Source of the DNA: Eukaryota sp. TZLM1-RC
Taxonomy: Eukaryota; Metamonada: BaSk clade
Reading direction: 5' to 3'
DNA: 64,000 nucleotides
Assembly: GCA_040285825.1 (NCBI GenBank)
Contig: JAUPSS010000004.1
Coordinates: forward strand, 6,827,658 to 6,891,657
Made by a program: the position numbers and the translations under genes. This document shows positions 10,447 to 22,840 of the stretch, in pieces. The stretch's first letter is position 1. Each line of letters begins with the position of its first letter. The notes beneath the pieces were generated by a model. The model saw only the letters and a list, made by a program, of their open reading frames with translations, did not search any database and had not been told where the DNA came from.

Positions 10447-10522
10447 TGTTGGCGCTTTAGGGCTTATATATTATGAATAGAAAAATAAATCAACTTTTCT
10501 TTATACCATTAGACTTAAGGCA
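10447..10522 (+). repeat. Left LTR of the decayed gypsy element
   Basis: About 76 bases beginning TGTTGG and ending near AAGGCA. Aligned to the right LTR at 14618 by eye, with several mismatches and small gaps. Confidence 0.65.
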
Positions 10523-13500
10523 AGAATAATTATTGGCCATTTTAAGTCCAATAATTTCACAACAACAGCTAACCGGATATCTCAACAGCTACTAAGATAT
10601 CTTGTCGAACATGTCATATGTCTCTAGAAAGGATACCCCTGACCCCATTTCTTCTCCTCATATGCAGCAAAAACAGGAGCCCATGCAACATACATATTCA
10701 CATGATGAAAAGGACAACGAGGTAACGGCGGCTCCCACCTTTTCCTTTACAAAAACAAGTGATGAATCCACTCCTTCCTTCTGCAGAAGTGACATAAAAA
10801 GGGTACAGGTTCGGACCCGAATCCCACCTTGAATTTTGTTTTGGTCGAAACAAAGGCTACGAGAACAGACCCAATTCCCTCTCCCCTCAAAAAACTACGT
10901 CGCATATAGAGGCTACGAGAACAGACCCAGTTCTTTCTCCAATAAGGAAATTTTGTAAACGGAGCTAAGGAGAACGGAGCTGGCCCCCTTTCTCCTCCCG
11001 AAAGTAGAACCTGTCGTTAAGGGAACGGATGGAAATCCCACCTTAGACACGTCATTTTCTTTAGAAAAGATGATGAATTTCATGCTCAACAAAATAATTT
11101 TTGAAGGGGAAGACGACTCAAACAAAGGGTTCTACAAGCTTCTGAAAGAGGACGCAGAAGCCTATTTCGAGCCAACAGACTTCTGTTTGTTTCCAGAGCT
11201 CCCTCTTCTATCTAGATCTGTTCCCAAAAGAGCAAAAATGCTAATTTTTAGAATCTAGGTTTTGTTGGGGATGCCCGAAGGGTGTTAAAAGCCCATAAAC
11301 TAAAGGAACGTGCTTATAAAAGCTTTGGACAAAATAAGTAGAGAAACTTTCGGACGTTATGCAGAGCACTGTCCCAGACTCTCCAATATGGATAAACGGA
11401 TAAAGGAAATTTCAGCCGTTCTGATTAAAGATAAAAGCATGCTGACGAAAGAAGCTCCCACTTATTTCAGAAAATATACGGAAATAAAGGACAGCCTGAA
11501 CCGGACAAGCTCGATCGAATATCACCTTGGTTCGACGCAGACTCTTTGAATAATAAACATACGGACGATCATCAGTATCTACGTGTAGGAGTCGTCCTAA
11601 TAACTATGTCCAACAACATGGTAAGTCGTTCACTAAACAACGAGAATTTAGGCAATGGCTGACAGGAGATCCATCAACATCTCTCCACCTCCCCAAAATA
11701 CCTGCTCTAGCTCCTATTGATACAGAGAAAAGTCAAATTCTACAAGTTTGCTCAATTGACAGCATATCTGATCACGTTCCAACAGTGAACGTCCCTAAAC
11801 CTATAGAGAGAAAAGACGCTACACAACCGGAAGAACCAACTTCCTCTCAACCTATGCTCGGCATAATTGGAAAAGACATAGAGTTGAACGCGCCAGTTGT
11901 TGAAAAAACGGCTCCCCCTCAATTTCCTGAAAGAATAATCCCCTTGACAGACCTATGCGTCTCGAGGTCGTGCAATTCTCTAGAAGAGCTATAGATATGA
12001 ATATAGATTTATGATTTAATTTTGGTATGTAGAAGACCTTAGGACGTCTTAAGGATGCTCACCTACATGATTGACCTAACCATCACTGACCTGATCAAAG
12101 GTAGCAATGCAATTATATCTTCCGCCAAAATAGCTGAATATTTCCTAATTGAATTGGATAACATTGCTATATCAAGCGAACTTTTCCTGTATGGACAAGC
12201 GAATCTCTGTGGGATGCGCCTAATAGGACCACAATAGTGGAATTAATTTCGACAACCAGAAGGCAATTCCTCGCCTGGTCTTTTACAGCAGGAAATATAC
12301 CCACCATGAATATACTCAGGAACAGGACTGATGAAAAAGACATTCCTTTGGGACTAACGGCGATGAGAACTTATTCAAGAGGAATAACTCCATCAGCCCA
12401 AGCTCCAACAAAACGAGCAAGCAGTTCAGGTGGCAAATCGAGAAAAACCCCTCAACACAAACATATCCCTGAAAAGCACGAACGAGAGGGCTCAAATTTT
12501 GCATATTTTGTAGCAACTTCGAAGGCAACAACCATGTCGGCCACACTGTGTTTGAGTGAAGAGACCCTCGTTGTGCCAGAAGTAGAGTACCCAAAGCAGA
12601 TAGCTTCAAATTAGGAGAACCCGAAGAGCCTGCTAGTAGAGGAAGTGTAGAAAGGTGCCGAGGTCGCCGAGGTAGACGTGTAAGTAGATTTAGATTCAGA
12701 GGCTGTGGAGGCCATTTCAGAGGACATAAAGGCAGAGGTCAATATAGACTTGTATATAACATCAACACAACAGAAGATATATCATCACATGCATCCCCTA
12801 CTGAGGCAAAACTGGCCACTTCAAAAACAGTTCCTCAAAGACGGTTCAATAACGGCAACCGGAATAACAGGACAGACAACTTTCCTCATCGAATACACAT
12901 CAACGCAATCAATCACAATCAATCAGCAACCGATTTAGAAAACCCAGTCAACAACTATGCAACAGTCCAACAAGAACTTTTAATTCCTCTACAAGTGCAC
13001 CAAACCAGCTCTGATATGAATAGTTTTTCATATTAATTCTAAGGTTAGTGAAAACCACATCAGATCCCAATGTTCTCCATTTCTAAAACTGAAGATATCA
13101 CTAAATGATATCAAGATGATTGCGACTATTGATTCGGCTGCGTTTTGTTCAGGTATTACTGCAGATTTAGCTGAACAATGCCATATGTCAATCAATAGTG
13201 AAGATACTATTCAGTTTTTACCTGCAATTGATTTTAAATTGAACTTAGATAAACAATCATCAAGTTCTAATTTTGAGGAACAATTAACAAAACCTGGATG
13301 TGTGAAAAAAATAAGATGATATTAATAATAAAGTAAAATTGCCGAGTTTATCAAAGATTTTCAGCGATTTTTTAATGAAACTCCAAACAGAAAAGGTATT
13401 GTTTGTACTCCTCTTACAATCTACTTTCGCGAAAGCCCGTATGAAAGCCCGTATTGTCCACACGGCTGCTAGACGGTTAAACCCAAGCAAATTGTAAATA

Positions 13501-14269
13501 GCCAACAAAATATTCGACGAAATGATAGGGCGCAATGGTCACAACCAGTGAGGAATCTGATAACTGATTTTGACAAACACCTTTTTGCAATAGCAATGAG
13601 TGAAGATCTTGATTTTAAACAGCCGAGCTACATATATATTCAGAAAGATCATTTTCATACATTCCAGTCAATCGTACTTGTAATGTTCGAACAGTGTATT
13701 TAAATTTAAAAAAATTCTTGTCGGGAATATTACCATTGAATATACCTTAAATTACATTAAATTTGAAAAATATTCGGCTTCAAAAAATAGGGAAGAAGCA
13801 GAGAGTCACCAAACATTCAATACTCCGACTTCAGTAGACAATACTAATTCGTGTTCTTTAGTGTTTTATTTTGACGACCGTGTCCTACGTAAAACCAAAC
13901 AAAATAAAAAATTGCGTGGATCTTGGAAAGTGATTGACATTCCTTCCAAGTCCACCTTATTGTTGAAGAACCTTACCACTGGCTCAGAATTAACTTTCTT
14001 GGCAGCTTACTGGTAAGCTGTCAAGAAAGATTGTAAAATCAATAACGCTGAAAACCCACAGGATATTAAATTTCTCAAAGCTTTTGCAGCAGGTGATGCT
14101 GAAAAACACGTTTTAGAGGAGATACTCTTAGAATATAACTTTGACTCAGGTAGTTTCTGTACTGTTCAATGGTTTGGCGGTGAGACAACAGAAGAGGCTC
14201 TCCATTTGGTTAAACACTCAGAAGTTTATAAGTTATTTAGTAAGAATAACAAGAAATGTTAGCCTTGGA

Positions 14270-14400
14270 TAATACTGATATTTATAGTTTTATTGTCTAT
14301 AGTTTATTCTAGTTTAATATACAATTGCGCTCTAGCGCTCAAGTCGAAGGAAACCCTTTTGCCTTTATAATAAATCACATTACTTCTTTAAGGTATACTT
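14270..14400. repeat. Dispersed gypsy 3' UTR repeat
   Basis: The stretch with TTTATTCTAGTTTAATATAC and GCTCTAGCGCTCAAGTCGAA recurs in reverse complement at about 44010-44070. In both places it lies directly after the stop of a gypsy C-terminal frame, so it is most likely a 3' UTR segment of that element family. Confidence 0.6.
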
Positions 14401-14617
14401 ATGTCTAACCCACACAGATCATCAGAAAATTGGTAAGCGTACCACTAGTCAACGATACGGTACCTACAATGACTCTACGCCCTTTGAGCGGCCTAGACAA
14501 AGCAATAGAATTAAAAAGCGAAGCTAATTCTTAGTTTATTCAGTTATTCAGTTATTTGTTATAGTTTTAGTTTCTTACTTATACAAGCTGATTTATTTTG
14601 AAAGGGGGAAGAAGCAG

Positions 14618-14695
14618 TGTTGTCACCCTCAGGCTTTTTTATTATGAATAAAAAAATAAATCAACTTTTCTTTATTAAATTAGACTTAAGGAACA
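14618..14695 (+). repeat. Right LTR of the decayed gypsy element
   Basis: Begins TGTTGTCACCC, contains the same ATTATGAATA...AATAAATCAACTTTTCTTTAT core as the left LTR and ends GGAACA, followed by CATG. Confidence 0.65.
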
Positions 14696-14895
14696 CATGT
14701 AATGAAAAACGAAAAGTAATGAATTTAGGACAATTAAGAGTAAGACGTAAGGTGAACTGTGATGAATTAGAACAAATACTGGTTTTTTAATAGAAGCTGG
14801 TCAATTGGAATAATTAGATATAGTTTCATTTTTGTTACAAACGCTTCATTATTAGCACACAGTCCAAATCTTCGTGGCACAATGGTCACAAACAG
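14696..14895 (-). mobile_element. LINE family A relic, continuation after the LTR element
   Basis: CATGTAATGAAAAACGAAAA continues the family A minus-strand sequence that stopped at 10446. The match goes on to the region reading ACCATTGTGCCACGAAGATT on the minus strand, near 14880. Confidence 0.75.
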
Positions 14896-15807
14896 TGATA
14901 AATATGAGCTCCCGTCTTTCAAATGTTGGGCTTTTTAGTTTCTCGTTGGAATAAATTAAATTTAGTCAGAAAAAATTAATAAAACAAAAATAATCATTTA
15001 TGTGATATCATGAGTCTAAATACACTTCCTAGATTACGTCCAGTCATCAAGTGGTTGAAAAGATGACGTTTAACAATGACTTTTTTCCACCATGAAAAAC
15101 AAATATTTGCAAAAAAGCAAACATGAATTGTTTAAGAGAAGAAAAATATAGACAAAATTGAAACGAGAACAAATGTTAATCAGTTCACAAGACATCTTTG
15201 GAATATGTTTCAAAGCTGTCAAGTACAGCTCATATGCAGTTTTTTACAGTAATTTTACAGCATCGACTGTACAACAGACAAACTGCACATCTCGGATGGT
15301 ATTAAAGTTCAATAAAATGGTTGACAAACGACTTCCTGTAAATTGTTTGTCTCATTTGGGAACAGTTCAACCAATTCTTTGTTGAGTTGGTTAACATTAC
15401 CTTTTGTTAACCTCTCATGAACTCTTCCACTATTAGTGTGCGGAACATTTTAAATTTTGAAAATTCAAAAACTCCAAGTATTTACAACATAAAATAGTGT
15501 GTTAAGTGTACATATCGTGTACAGTTTAATATAATGTAGTTATGAACAAAAACGGTAAATTCAATTCGTAAACTCATTTATTCATCTAAATTTAAATTCA
15601 CTCGAATTACATTGAATATCGGATGAATACAGTCTATCGCATTCAGTAGTTTTTCAACATTCAAACTAAAGCAAAGACCCTCATTAATGGGACACAAAAT
15701 CACAATAGCAATAATTTACAGAATACATTTTTGACCTACCGGAAGCCAAGAGACTTTTAAGCAATAACAATGCAAAGGAGGTGACAACTCAAATTGATTT
15801 ATTTACA
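14896..15807. other. Interval with no recognised gene
   Basis: AT-rich sequence between the LINE relic and the Sec6 stop. A 75-codon frame near 15158-15385 lacks an ATG at its start and resembles nothing I recognise. Confidence 0.4.
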
Positions 15808-18156
15808 TTAACTCAAAAGACTATCAAGATTTGAAGAGTCCACCACTTCGGATGGTACACTGGTAACTGCTCTTCTATGAGTTACTTTAACTTCTTTTCG
15901 CTCAGATATAGGGGCAGAAGCTGGCAATGGAATCTTTGCTGGTTCTTCAAAACCTTTAAATGTAGAGGGCTTCTCTTCCTGAAGACCACAAATTTTGGAA
16001 AAAGGCATTCCTAGGCCTCTTCCACGAGGTTTCATTTTGGGATTGGCAAGTGAGTTTTTAACACTTCGTATAATTTGACTTTTGACTTGACTATTTGATT
16101 TTAAAGAAGAATTCAAATTCAATATCCTCTCTGCTACCACATCTGTTGCCGTAGACCAAATAGAGGCCATCTTCTTGAAGTAAGAGTCGAACAAATCAAT
16201 AATATTTTGGACTTGCTGTTCATTGTCCACAGATAGGCTGAAAATTGTCAACAGAGATCTTAGAGGTTCTAATAAATGTCTGATTGTTTTTGAAGTGATT
16301 GAACCTTTGAAAATAACTTCCACACAATTCTCAAATGCAGAAACATCTTCAGAAAGTTTACCAAGAATAATACCAGTGATTGGAAACTTAAAGGCTAGGA
16401 TAGAATCTGCAAAGAACGCAGCAAAATCAGATACAAAATTCTGTACAACTTTGCTGACGGCACTTGGTTCCAAAGTATTAACCAAGGGAGAAAGCAAAAC
16501 ACGAAGACCACCAGCAAAATCTCGTAATGAAGGTCCATCACTTTCGGAATAGTAATCAAAAAGTTCCTTGACTTCTTGCGAAGCCACATTGACAGCTGAT
16601 AAGGAAATGTGGCGAAGTACAATTGCATTACCATGAAGCAGTTGATCCGTGGCGTGATCCCAACTCGAAATATTCACTCTTGGAGCAGCTTCTTCAAGTG
16701 ATTTTATCTCATTATTCATATTATTCACCACTTTGCTGAAATTATTTGCAAGACAACATAAATTATGTAATGAAATATCCTGATATTCACCAAAAACCCA
16801 TGACTTAACCAAAGAAACGTACAAAACCACCTGACGACTGCATAAATCAATTACTAATTGGAAAAACTGACCCCTATCTTGTCTTAAATGGAGAGAAAGG
16901 GTTTGTACAATTAAACGCAGAATGTCTGTACAAGCAGGGGTTGTCGGAAGTTGATGACGTTTCATCTTCATTGACCCTGCTTGACCAGTCAGAATTGATT
17001 GTCTGTCGGTTTTACAAATACTTCTAATCCAAGAAGATAGCTGGTTTTCCAGCTGAGCCAAATATTTTTCACTAGCTGGTTTAATAGAATCCATCAAAGG
17101 AGGGGAGAGTTTTGTAACCAAATCATTACCAAACCTAGAAAGATTTGAGTAGTAACTACCAATCCATTTGACAGTAACTAGTATTTCATCAGCAGGAACT
17201 TCTGATTGGGAAATTGAAACAGAAATAGAATATAATTGCTTTGACAATTGAGAATGTAGTTTAAAAGTCAATAAGAACAAAGGATCAATTTGAGGTAATT
17301 CAGTAATAAATAATGGAGATAAAAACCTTGAAACCAATTCTAAATCAGTTTCCAAAAGTTCCGCATGGTTTAATATTTCACCATAAGAATGTTGTTCAAT
17401 CTCATCATTGGTGACGTCATCATTGGAGAATTGATTGGAGTCGAGAACTGAATTACATCTTTGCTCAAAACAAAGGTCCAATTTGCTTTTGAATTCATTA
17501 AACATCGGTGACTCCACGCCCTCTCTTTGAAGAATTCTCAAGACTTGTGCAATCAAATCAGGTTGATTTTGAGCTAATGTAATGATTGATGACGTCATGG
17601 ACAAAACCACCTCAGACAGTTTGGTTCGAAGATCGTCAATCGTTCGTAGTGAATCATTTATATAAAACCTATTTGCGTCTGGTACACCTTCCAAAAATGA
17701 ATCTCTTCTTCCTTCCAAGTCCACGAGCTTCACGTGTAATTCATCCAAAGCAGAAGAAGAAATAGAATTAAGATCCTGGGTGATTAGTTGGAGGTCTTGA
17801 AAAGTGGAAGAAACATCAGAGAGCAGCTGACCAAATCTCTCAACATCTTGTAAAGTAACCTTCATGTTGTGACGAGCCCTAGATACTTTGGCTACCAATG
17901 CAAACCAATCATTGCCATGAAGCAGTTCATTGACTTGGTTGGAGCAGTCACATATGATTTTAGAAGAAGTATAGAGATTAGATGCATGGTTATAAGATGT
18001 GTGGAGTGCTTGTAAACCCTGTTCAACTGTTTCAAAGAACGTTTGTAAGTCTGTTGCTAGGCGTTCATGAAGTTCCCGGAGAGAGTTCTCTTTGTGTAGA
18101 ATAATGTTGTCAAGATTGGCAATGGTAACATTTGAAGGATCTTGTAAGAACTCCAT
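15808..18156 (-). CDS. SEC6: Exocyst complex subunit Sec6 (EXOC3-like)
   Basis: 782 residues, intronless, close to the usual length of Sec6 (about 750). Sec6 is a rod-shaped tethering subunit of the exocyst, which docks secretory vesicles at the plasma membrane. The N-terminal third is helical with heptads and carries the Sec6-like run LQDVERFGQLLSDVSSTFQDL, LVDLEGRRDSFLE, LRTIDDLRTKLSE and LAQNQPDLIAQVLRILQREG. The rest is all-helical and fits the CATCHR tethering fold. The last 80 residues are basic and probably disordered. The assignment rests on these patterns from memory; another CATCHR subunit is the main alternative. The ATG (18154-18156) is immediately preceded by the 3' end of a Fanzor A copy, with no spacer. 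Confidence 0.7.
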   Translation of the reverse strand: MEFLQDPSNVTIANLDNIILHKENSLRELHERLATDLQTFFETVEQGLQALHTSYNHASNLYTSSKIICDCSNQVNELLHGNDWFALVAKVSRARHNMKVTLQDVERFGQLLSDVSSTFQDLQLITQDLNSISSSALDELHVKLVDLEGRRDSFLEGVPDANRFYINDSLRTIDDLRTKLSEVVLSMTSSIITLAQNQPDLIAQVLRILQREGVESPMFNEFKSKLDLCFEQRCNSVLDSNQFSNDDVTNDEIEQHSYGEILNHAELLETDLELVSRFLSPLFITELPQIDPLFLLTFKLHSQLSKQLYSISVSISQSEVPADEILVTVKWIGSYYSNLSRFGNDLVTKLSPPLMDSIKPASEKYLAQLENQLSSWIRSICKTDRQSILTGQAGSMKMKRHQLPTTPACTDILRLIVQTLSLHLRQDRGQFFQLVIDLCSRQVVLYVSLVKSWVFGEYQDISLHNLCCLANNFSKVVNNMNNEIKSLEEAAPRVNISSWDHATDQLLHGNAIVLRHISLSAVNVASQEVKELFDYYSESDGPSLRDFAGGLRVLLSPLVNTLEPSAVSKVVQNFVSDFAAFFADSILAFKFPITGIILGKLSEDVSAFENCVEVIFKGSITSKTIRHLLEPLRSLLTIFSLSVDNEQQVQNIIDLFDSYFKKMASIWSTATDVVAERILNLNSSLKSNSQVKSQIIRSVKNSLANPKMKPRGRGLGMPFSKICGLQEEKPSTFKGFEEPAKIPLPASAPISERKEVKVTHRRAVTSVPSEVVDSSNLDSLLS

Positions 18157-18830
18157 TTGTTACAGATATTGTCTATAACAATGAAATAAGTGTCCTTTTT
18201 ACACCAATGTATGTAGAGGGACTGAGTTTTTGAGAAGTCGAAGATTTTCTCCTTTGAACCTTCATCAACCTTGGCTCTGTGTAGGTATACTGGTCTGTCT
18301 CCACCATTTACATGTGCTTCCATCACTGCCAAGTTATTCAGCGAAGCATTTTGATCTCTATTCCGCAAACTTTCGCATAATTTACACATAGTAAGCCTGT
18401 GATGATCAGATTTCTCATGTCTCTTCCTTGGCCTTGGATTTGTGCATCATCGGAATGTTTCAACTGTTTTCTCCGCTTTATTACAATTGAAACAGTAATC
18501 GAAACTCCTCAGTTAAAAAGACATAACCTTTAACCTGCCTTTTTAAATAAAATTCGCAAACCCTTTTCATTAGTTGGTTCTTTGATTTTCATGTGTTTTG
18601 TTGTTCCCAGTCTTTGATTCCATCAACTACTTGGCTGGTCATTCCGTATGCTGTCTCTTATTCTTTTGAATTTGGAACTTTTCGACTCAAGTCTTCGTTG
18701 ATTTTGAGTGTACCTCAAATTAACTTACTTATCTCAGGTTTTTTCAAAGGGTCATTGCAGTAGCTAAATTGGCAGAAAGATAGAGTAGATCAGATTTCCC
18801 TGGATCAGCAGCAGCAAGGGTCATATCTTG
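18157..18830 (-). pseudogene. Fanzor lineage A, copy 2 (decayed, internally deleted)
   Basis: Minus-strand frames repeat copy 1: zinc-finger half MCKLCESL, RuvC-III NRDQNASLNNLAVMEAHV, GGDRPVYLHR and the same tail to DNICN, where host ATG begins. Upstream, GYVFLTEEFR keeps the alternative catalytic glutamate region that copy 1 has lost to a stop. Near 18625-18650 the sequence jumps from copy-1 position about 2110 to about 1640, an internal deletion of roughly 470 bases. A RuvC-I-like remnant (GATCCAGGGAAATCTGATCTA on the minus strand, partly altered) is near 18790-18815. The 18157-18389 block differs from copy 1 at only about two bases. Confidence 0.75.
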
Positions 18831-19984
18831 TTATTGAGCAGTATTAATGCTGATGTCATCAATATATTTTTCTTTATCTTTCAATTCTTTTGCAGTTACC
18901 TTGTATTGTTTCAAGTCAATTCTAGATTGAATGATCCAAAAAATATAATTAAATAAATTCATGGTTAATTCTGTATCCCTCAAACAATAAACTGCAACTG
19001 CAGTTCTTTTTTGGGATAAGGAAAATCTGAAAAGGGATCATCTTCATGAACCTTCCAATACTTTGCACTATACTAAGGATCAAGGTCGATTTTAATTTCC
19101 CCTAAAAAAATTTTAGAAACTGTTTTTAATTTGCGTGTTTCATAATAATTTGTGTAAAAACTACAAGTAATAACAACAAATCAACCAGTAATTAAACTCC
19201 ATGCGAATTTATCAAAATACAAGAAATTTCACAAGAACAACCAGACAATTGAATTGCAAGAAAAGAGGGGGACTACAGGGTACCACTAGTATGTAATTCA
19301 CTATTACATATATTCCATAACATCATTTAGTTTAGCTCATAAGGCAAGCCACTAGACCACAGTCCAATTGTGAACTTTATTGAAACAACAATCAGTAAAA
19401 TAAAAAATGCGTTGCTTTTTAAGCTGTAATACAGGTTCACCTTTTGTCATCTTCAATTTGAATACTGCTTATCACTTTTGGTCACTTTCAATAGTCAAAT
19501 TAAAATACAGTACAGTACAGATGGGTTAAGTGGTCGAAAAAGCTAAGAAAACGTTGTATAAAAAATATTAAGTTGGTTAAAGAATTAATTACAGAACTTT
19601 TACAGTAGGTCAATAACATTTTGTCAGTATTGTTGATGATACGCTTATCACCCTTCATACCGTAATAAGAAACATTAACAGGATTGTTGTGGACAAATTG
19701 TTGTTGACAATTTCATGTGAATCACGAGTCAGAAAAGGTTATAGCTAGGGTTGCACAAAATACGTCACCGTCGCAGTAACGTGACGTCACAAATATATTA
19801 TTTTTTACCAATTTATCATTGCTTCCCCTTTATTTTTGTCTTTAATTTCCAATTGAATCAATTCATTCATATCAACCATGTCATAATCTTTATGTGGTCT
19901 ATTTCCAGTTCATCAGCAAATCAACTCAACGTCAATGGAACAAATTACGAATCAATCATGCACCCTAATCCTGTATTTTTTCCC
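18831..19984. other. Interval with no recognised gene
   Basis: AT-rich; may include decayed left-end sequence of the Fanzor copy. A short direct repeat of TACAG occurs near 19507-19521. No frame here resembles a known protein. Confidence 0.35.
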
Positions 19985-21210
19985 GATATCCGTGTTTTAA
20001 AACCGGTTGTTCCACTTCCTCCCGTTTGCAAAAGCCCCAAAAACCCCAAAGTTCAATGCTGCAACTGTGAAATACACTTTTAGTGGTTCCCACACTAGGA
20101 ATGTCAAACACATTACTGACGGTCGTGGCATTAAAGGCTGTCCTAACCCACCAGTGGTTCTGTACAATTTATGAGTTCCTCCTGTCAAACGCCGAAGAGA
20201 TAACTCCTATCAAGACCTAATGGAAGTTTACAATGCAAATTTTCAAAAAATATGCAAAGCTGCTCAAGAAAAGTTTTTCCTTTTTGCCTGTGGTGTAACT
20301 TTCAACGTTGCAAGAAGTCCTTTTTTCGATGATTTCTGCAGAGAATTTTCAGGTGGAAGATTCAAGCCCATTGCCTATAATCGTTTAAAAAATGAGTCCT
20401 TGCAACGTTCTGAAAATGAAATTTCAAAACAAATTGGAGATATCAGCTAACGAAACTTCAGTGACTTTGGTTTCAGATGGCTGGTCCAATCTCAACTTTC
20501 ACAAATTGTAAACACAGTTTTGGTTTCACCTCAAGGAGCTCGATTTGTTGAGTCCACTGATGCTTCAAAGGTTCCCCATAATGGGCAATTTATTGTTAAG
20601 TACATTGAGAATGCAGTTAATTGTTATGGTCATAAACAAATTATTAATATTATTGCTGACTCTGCCAGACCCAATAAAACTGCTCAAAAATGTTTGCAGA
20701 ATCAAAAAAACCAATTTATTGGGATTTTTGTGTCGCCCACTGCTTGGATCTACTTCTGGAAGATTTAATACAAATTTCTCACTATAACGACGTTGTTACT
20801 GAGGTAAGATACATAATTCAATTTATTAAAAATCATGGTAGATTATTGGCATTGTTTAGAGAATATAGCAACTTGGAGCTCACTGATCCCGCTGCACAAG
20901 ATTTGCGACCAACGTACTAATGCTAGAAAGACTTTTGGAGTGTTCACAAGGATTAAAACAGTTGCTAGTTTCTTAAGTTTATTTCATGTGGCGAGATCAG
21001 CTAACGAGAAAATTGAAGGAAGCATGTTTGAATATCGAAAGGAAAGTTGGAAATCCTGATTTTTGGAATACAATTGAAAACGTTCAAAGGATTTGTACTC
21101 CAGTACATGATTTCATCAAATTTGTGAATGGAAGTGGAGAATGTATTAGTCAAGTTTATTCTAGATCACAGCGAATTGTTGACATAATTGACAACAAAGA
21201 TCTAGGGTGA
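19985..21210 (+). pseudogene. hAT-family DNA transposase (DUF659 type), broken
   Basis: Frames joined by eye read a BED-like zinc finger remnant (FSGSHTRNVKHITDGRGIKGCPNPP), then FLFACGVTFNVARSPFFDDFC, VTLVSDGWSN followed by VNTVLVSPQGARFVESTDAS, IINIIADSARPNKTAQKCL, CVAHCLDLLLEDLIQISHYNDVV and ATRFGVFTR-like downstream blocks. This is the order of the hAT transposase catalytic domain. At least four frameshifts or stops separate the blocks. The C-terminal dimerisation domain is missing because a gypsy relic begins at 21211. I saw no terminal inverted repeats. Confidence 0.75.
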
Positions 21211-22840
21211 CAATCATTTCCATCTGGGTGAGGTAGCCCACAAAATACATCTCTGTAATTTTCGAGTAGCACGACTAGGCGTTCCTCGTCCTAATGTCAT
21301 CCAGGCATATTTTACAGCTTAACTCATCTAAATAATGTCTGAAAGTGGAGTGCCCAAAATGATTACCTAAGTCTGATGTATTACTCAATTTTTCTATGAA
21401 TCTAATTGGTTCACAAATTCTGCTATGAAACTCACATTCAGCATTGAAGATGGTGCGATGCTCGCGATCTCAACTATTGTTAAAACCGTGCTCTGTGCGT
21501 AGCTCCAAGGTTTGCAATTAGTCACTTCTGATTAAAAAAATTGTTGGTACCAGGTATGATCTGAAGCTCGATTCTTACAAACACTTGAGTGGCCAAGCTA
21601 ACCACATTGAAAGCCAAAACACCACTTGCTCAGCCTAAAGTCGTGGAGCGAATACCGTTTGCCGATAGGTATTCGACGGTATTATTATCATCTGATTGTC
21701 GTATTTTATTTTAAGGCTGAATCCATTGATAATGCTGAAAATGCAGCTGCATTATCAATTTCGCCTTGTACTTACACGTTGTTAATTGAGTAGTTCAACC
21801 AAAGTTGCCCGTTAGAACTTGCTTGATTTTCTGTCACCCTGTATAGTCTAACACTGTGGATAGAACCCACAGGATTGAACGACTCTCTAAATCTTTTTAA
21901 TAGATTTAGATGTTTATAATTCGAATCAATCTTGCTCATTTTATAAATGGTGTTGATTGAATTATATGTAAGGTTATTAAAACATGTGCTTTCATCTGAT
22001 CTATTATCACTAGACAACTTACGCTTGTCACCTAAACCACCTCTTCGTTTTTTGTTGTCTACCCACTACTTAAAAGCACTTGTCTTCAGCGTGCCTATCT
22101 GTATTACAGATGCTACACCAATGCCCAGCAGGAATTTGCTTGGGTTGGTGTTTAGGTTTACCACTACCTCTAAATCCTCTAGGGTGCATTCTTGAGGCAC
22201 CTCTTGACTGGCTTGGTTCCCTGAACGAAGGTTTGTTACCAAATAATATCTTCACATTTGATAACTCCAGGTTCTCAAATTCTTTCAATTTCTGCACGAA
22301 GGTTTGTCTATGAGCATATATGACATCGCCCAATTTACAAACGTCCCTGCTACCTTATGGGAATTCATCAATCCAAATCCCGTAGGTATTTACCAATTGA
22401 TCGTTAGTATTTTTGTTGATATCCTCTAGGAATATTCTAGCAGGAAAACAACAGAAGGCTGCCCGTCGGTTTCCGGAATCGCGGTTGACCGTCTTATTAT
22501 ATAAATAAACTGTTCTATAAACGTGTTTCAAATCACTTCGGCAACTTTTCAAGTAATTTCTGGATACTTTGTCGCACTTAAGGCTTGATTTACCTCGAAA
22601 TGGTCTTTTACTGGGTGTTTAAAAACAAAAGTTCCCAAATTTTGTGGTCGGTTAAGTTCGTAGCTTCCTAATTGAGTTTGCCATTGAATCAAGCAAGTAC
22701 CTTCGATTATTTCGCTAATGTAAAGTAGTCTATCCCATAAAACATGGTCCTAACGAAATCATATTTGTGTATAGGATGCCCATATTTAGTGATAGGTTGG
22801 AAAGGTCTAAAAGGTCCGTCTCAGAAAGTGGATTTTTTTC
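21211..22840 (-). mobile_element. Ty3/gypsy relic, gag end to protease
   Basis: The minus strand aligns with about 56200-57850 of the intact element: a gag piece, the zinc knuckle CSICNTDRHAEDKCF, the linker NPVGSIHSVRL, a protease region with IDNAENAAALS-like remains, and the block just before the reverse transcriptase (the HPDGID region). Both ends are truncated and many stops are present; no LTR is seen. Confidence 0.8.

Larger units (their letters stand above)
10447..14695 (+). mobile_element. Ty3/gypsy-type LTR retroelement, heavily decayed
   Basis: Flanked by diverged direct repeats (10447-10522 and 14618-14695), both beginning TGTTG and containing ATTATGAAT, AATAAATCAACTTTTCTTTAT and TTAGACTTAAGG. 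CACG before and CATG after are probably the diverged 4-bp target duplication. TAATTATTGGCC lies just inside the left LTR, as in the 31.7 kb element. Inside are a protease-like piece at 13116-13260 (IATIDSAAFCSGITADLAEQC, matching DNGAAFSALSMDLASKC of the 57 kb element) and the C-terminal region at 13858-14262 (KLRGSWKVIDIPSKSTLLLKNL, AAGDAEKHVLEE, VQWFGGET). Reverse transcriptase and most of the integrase are absent. Confidence 0.75.

Noticed and set aside
22070-22333. Possible host gene with a CCHC zinc finger
   Set aside because: The zinc knuckle and flanks match gag of the 54 kb gypsy element; it is a relic.
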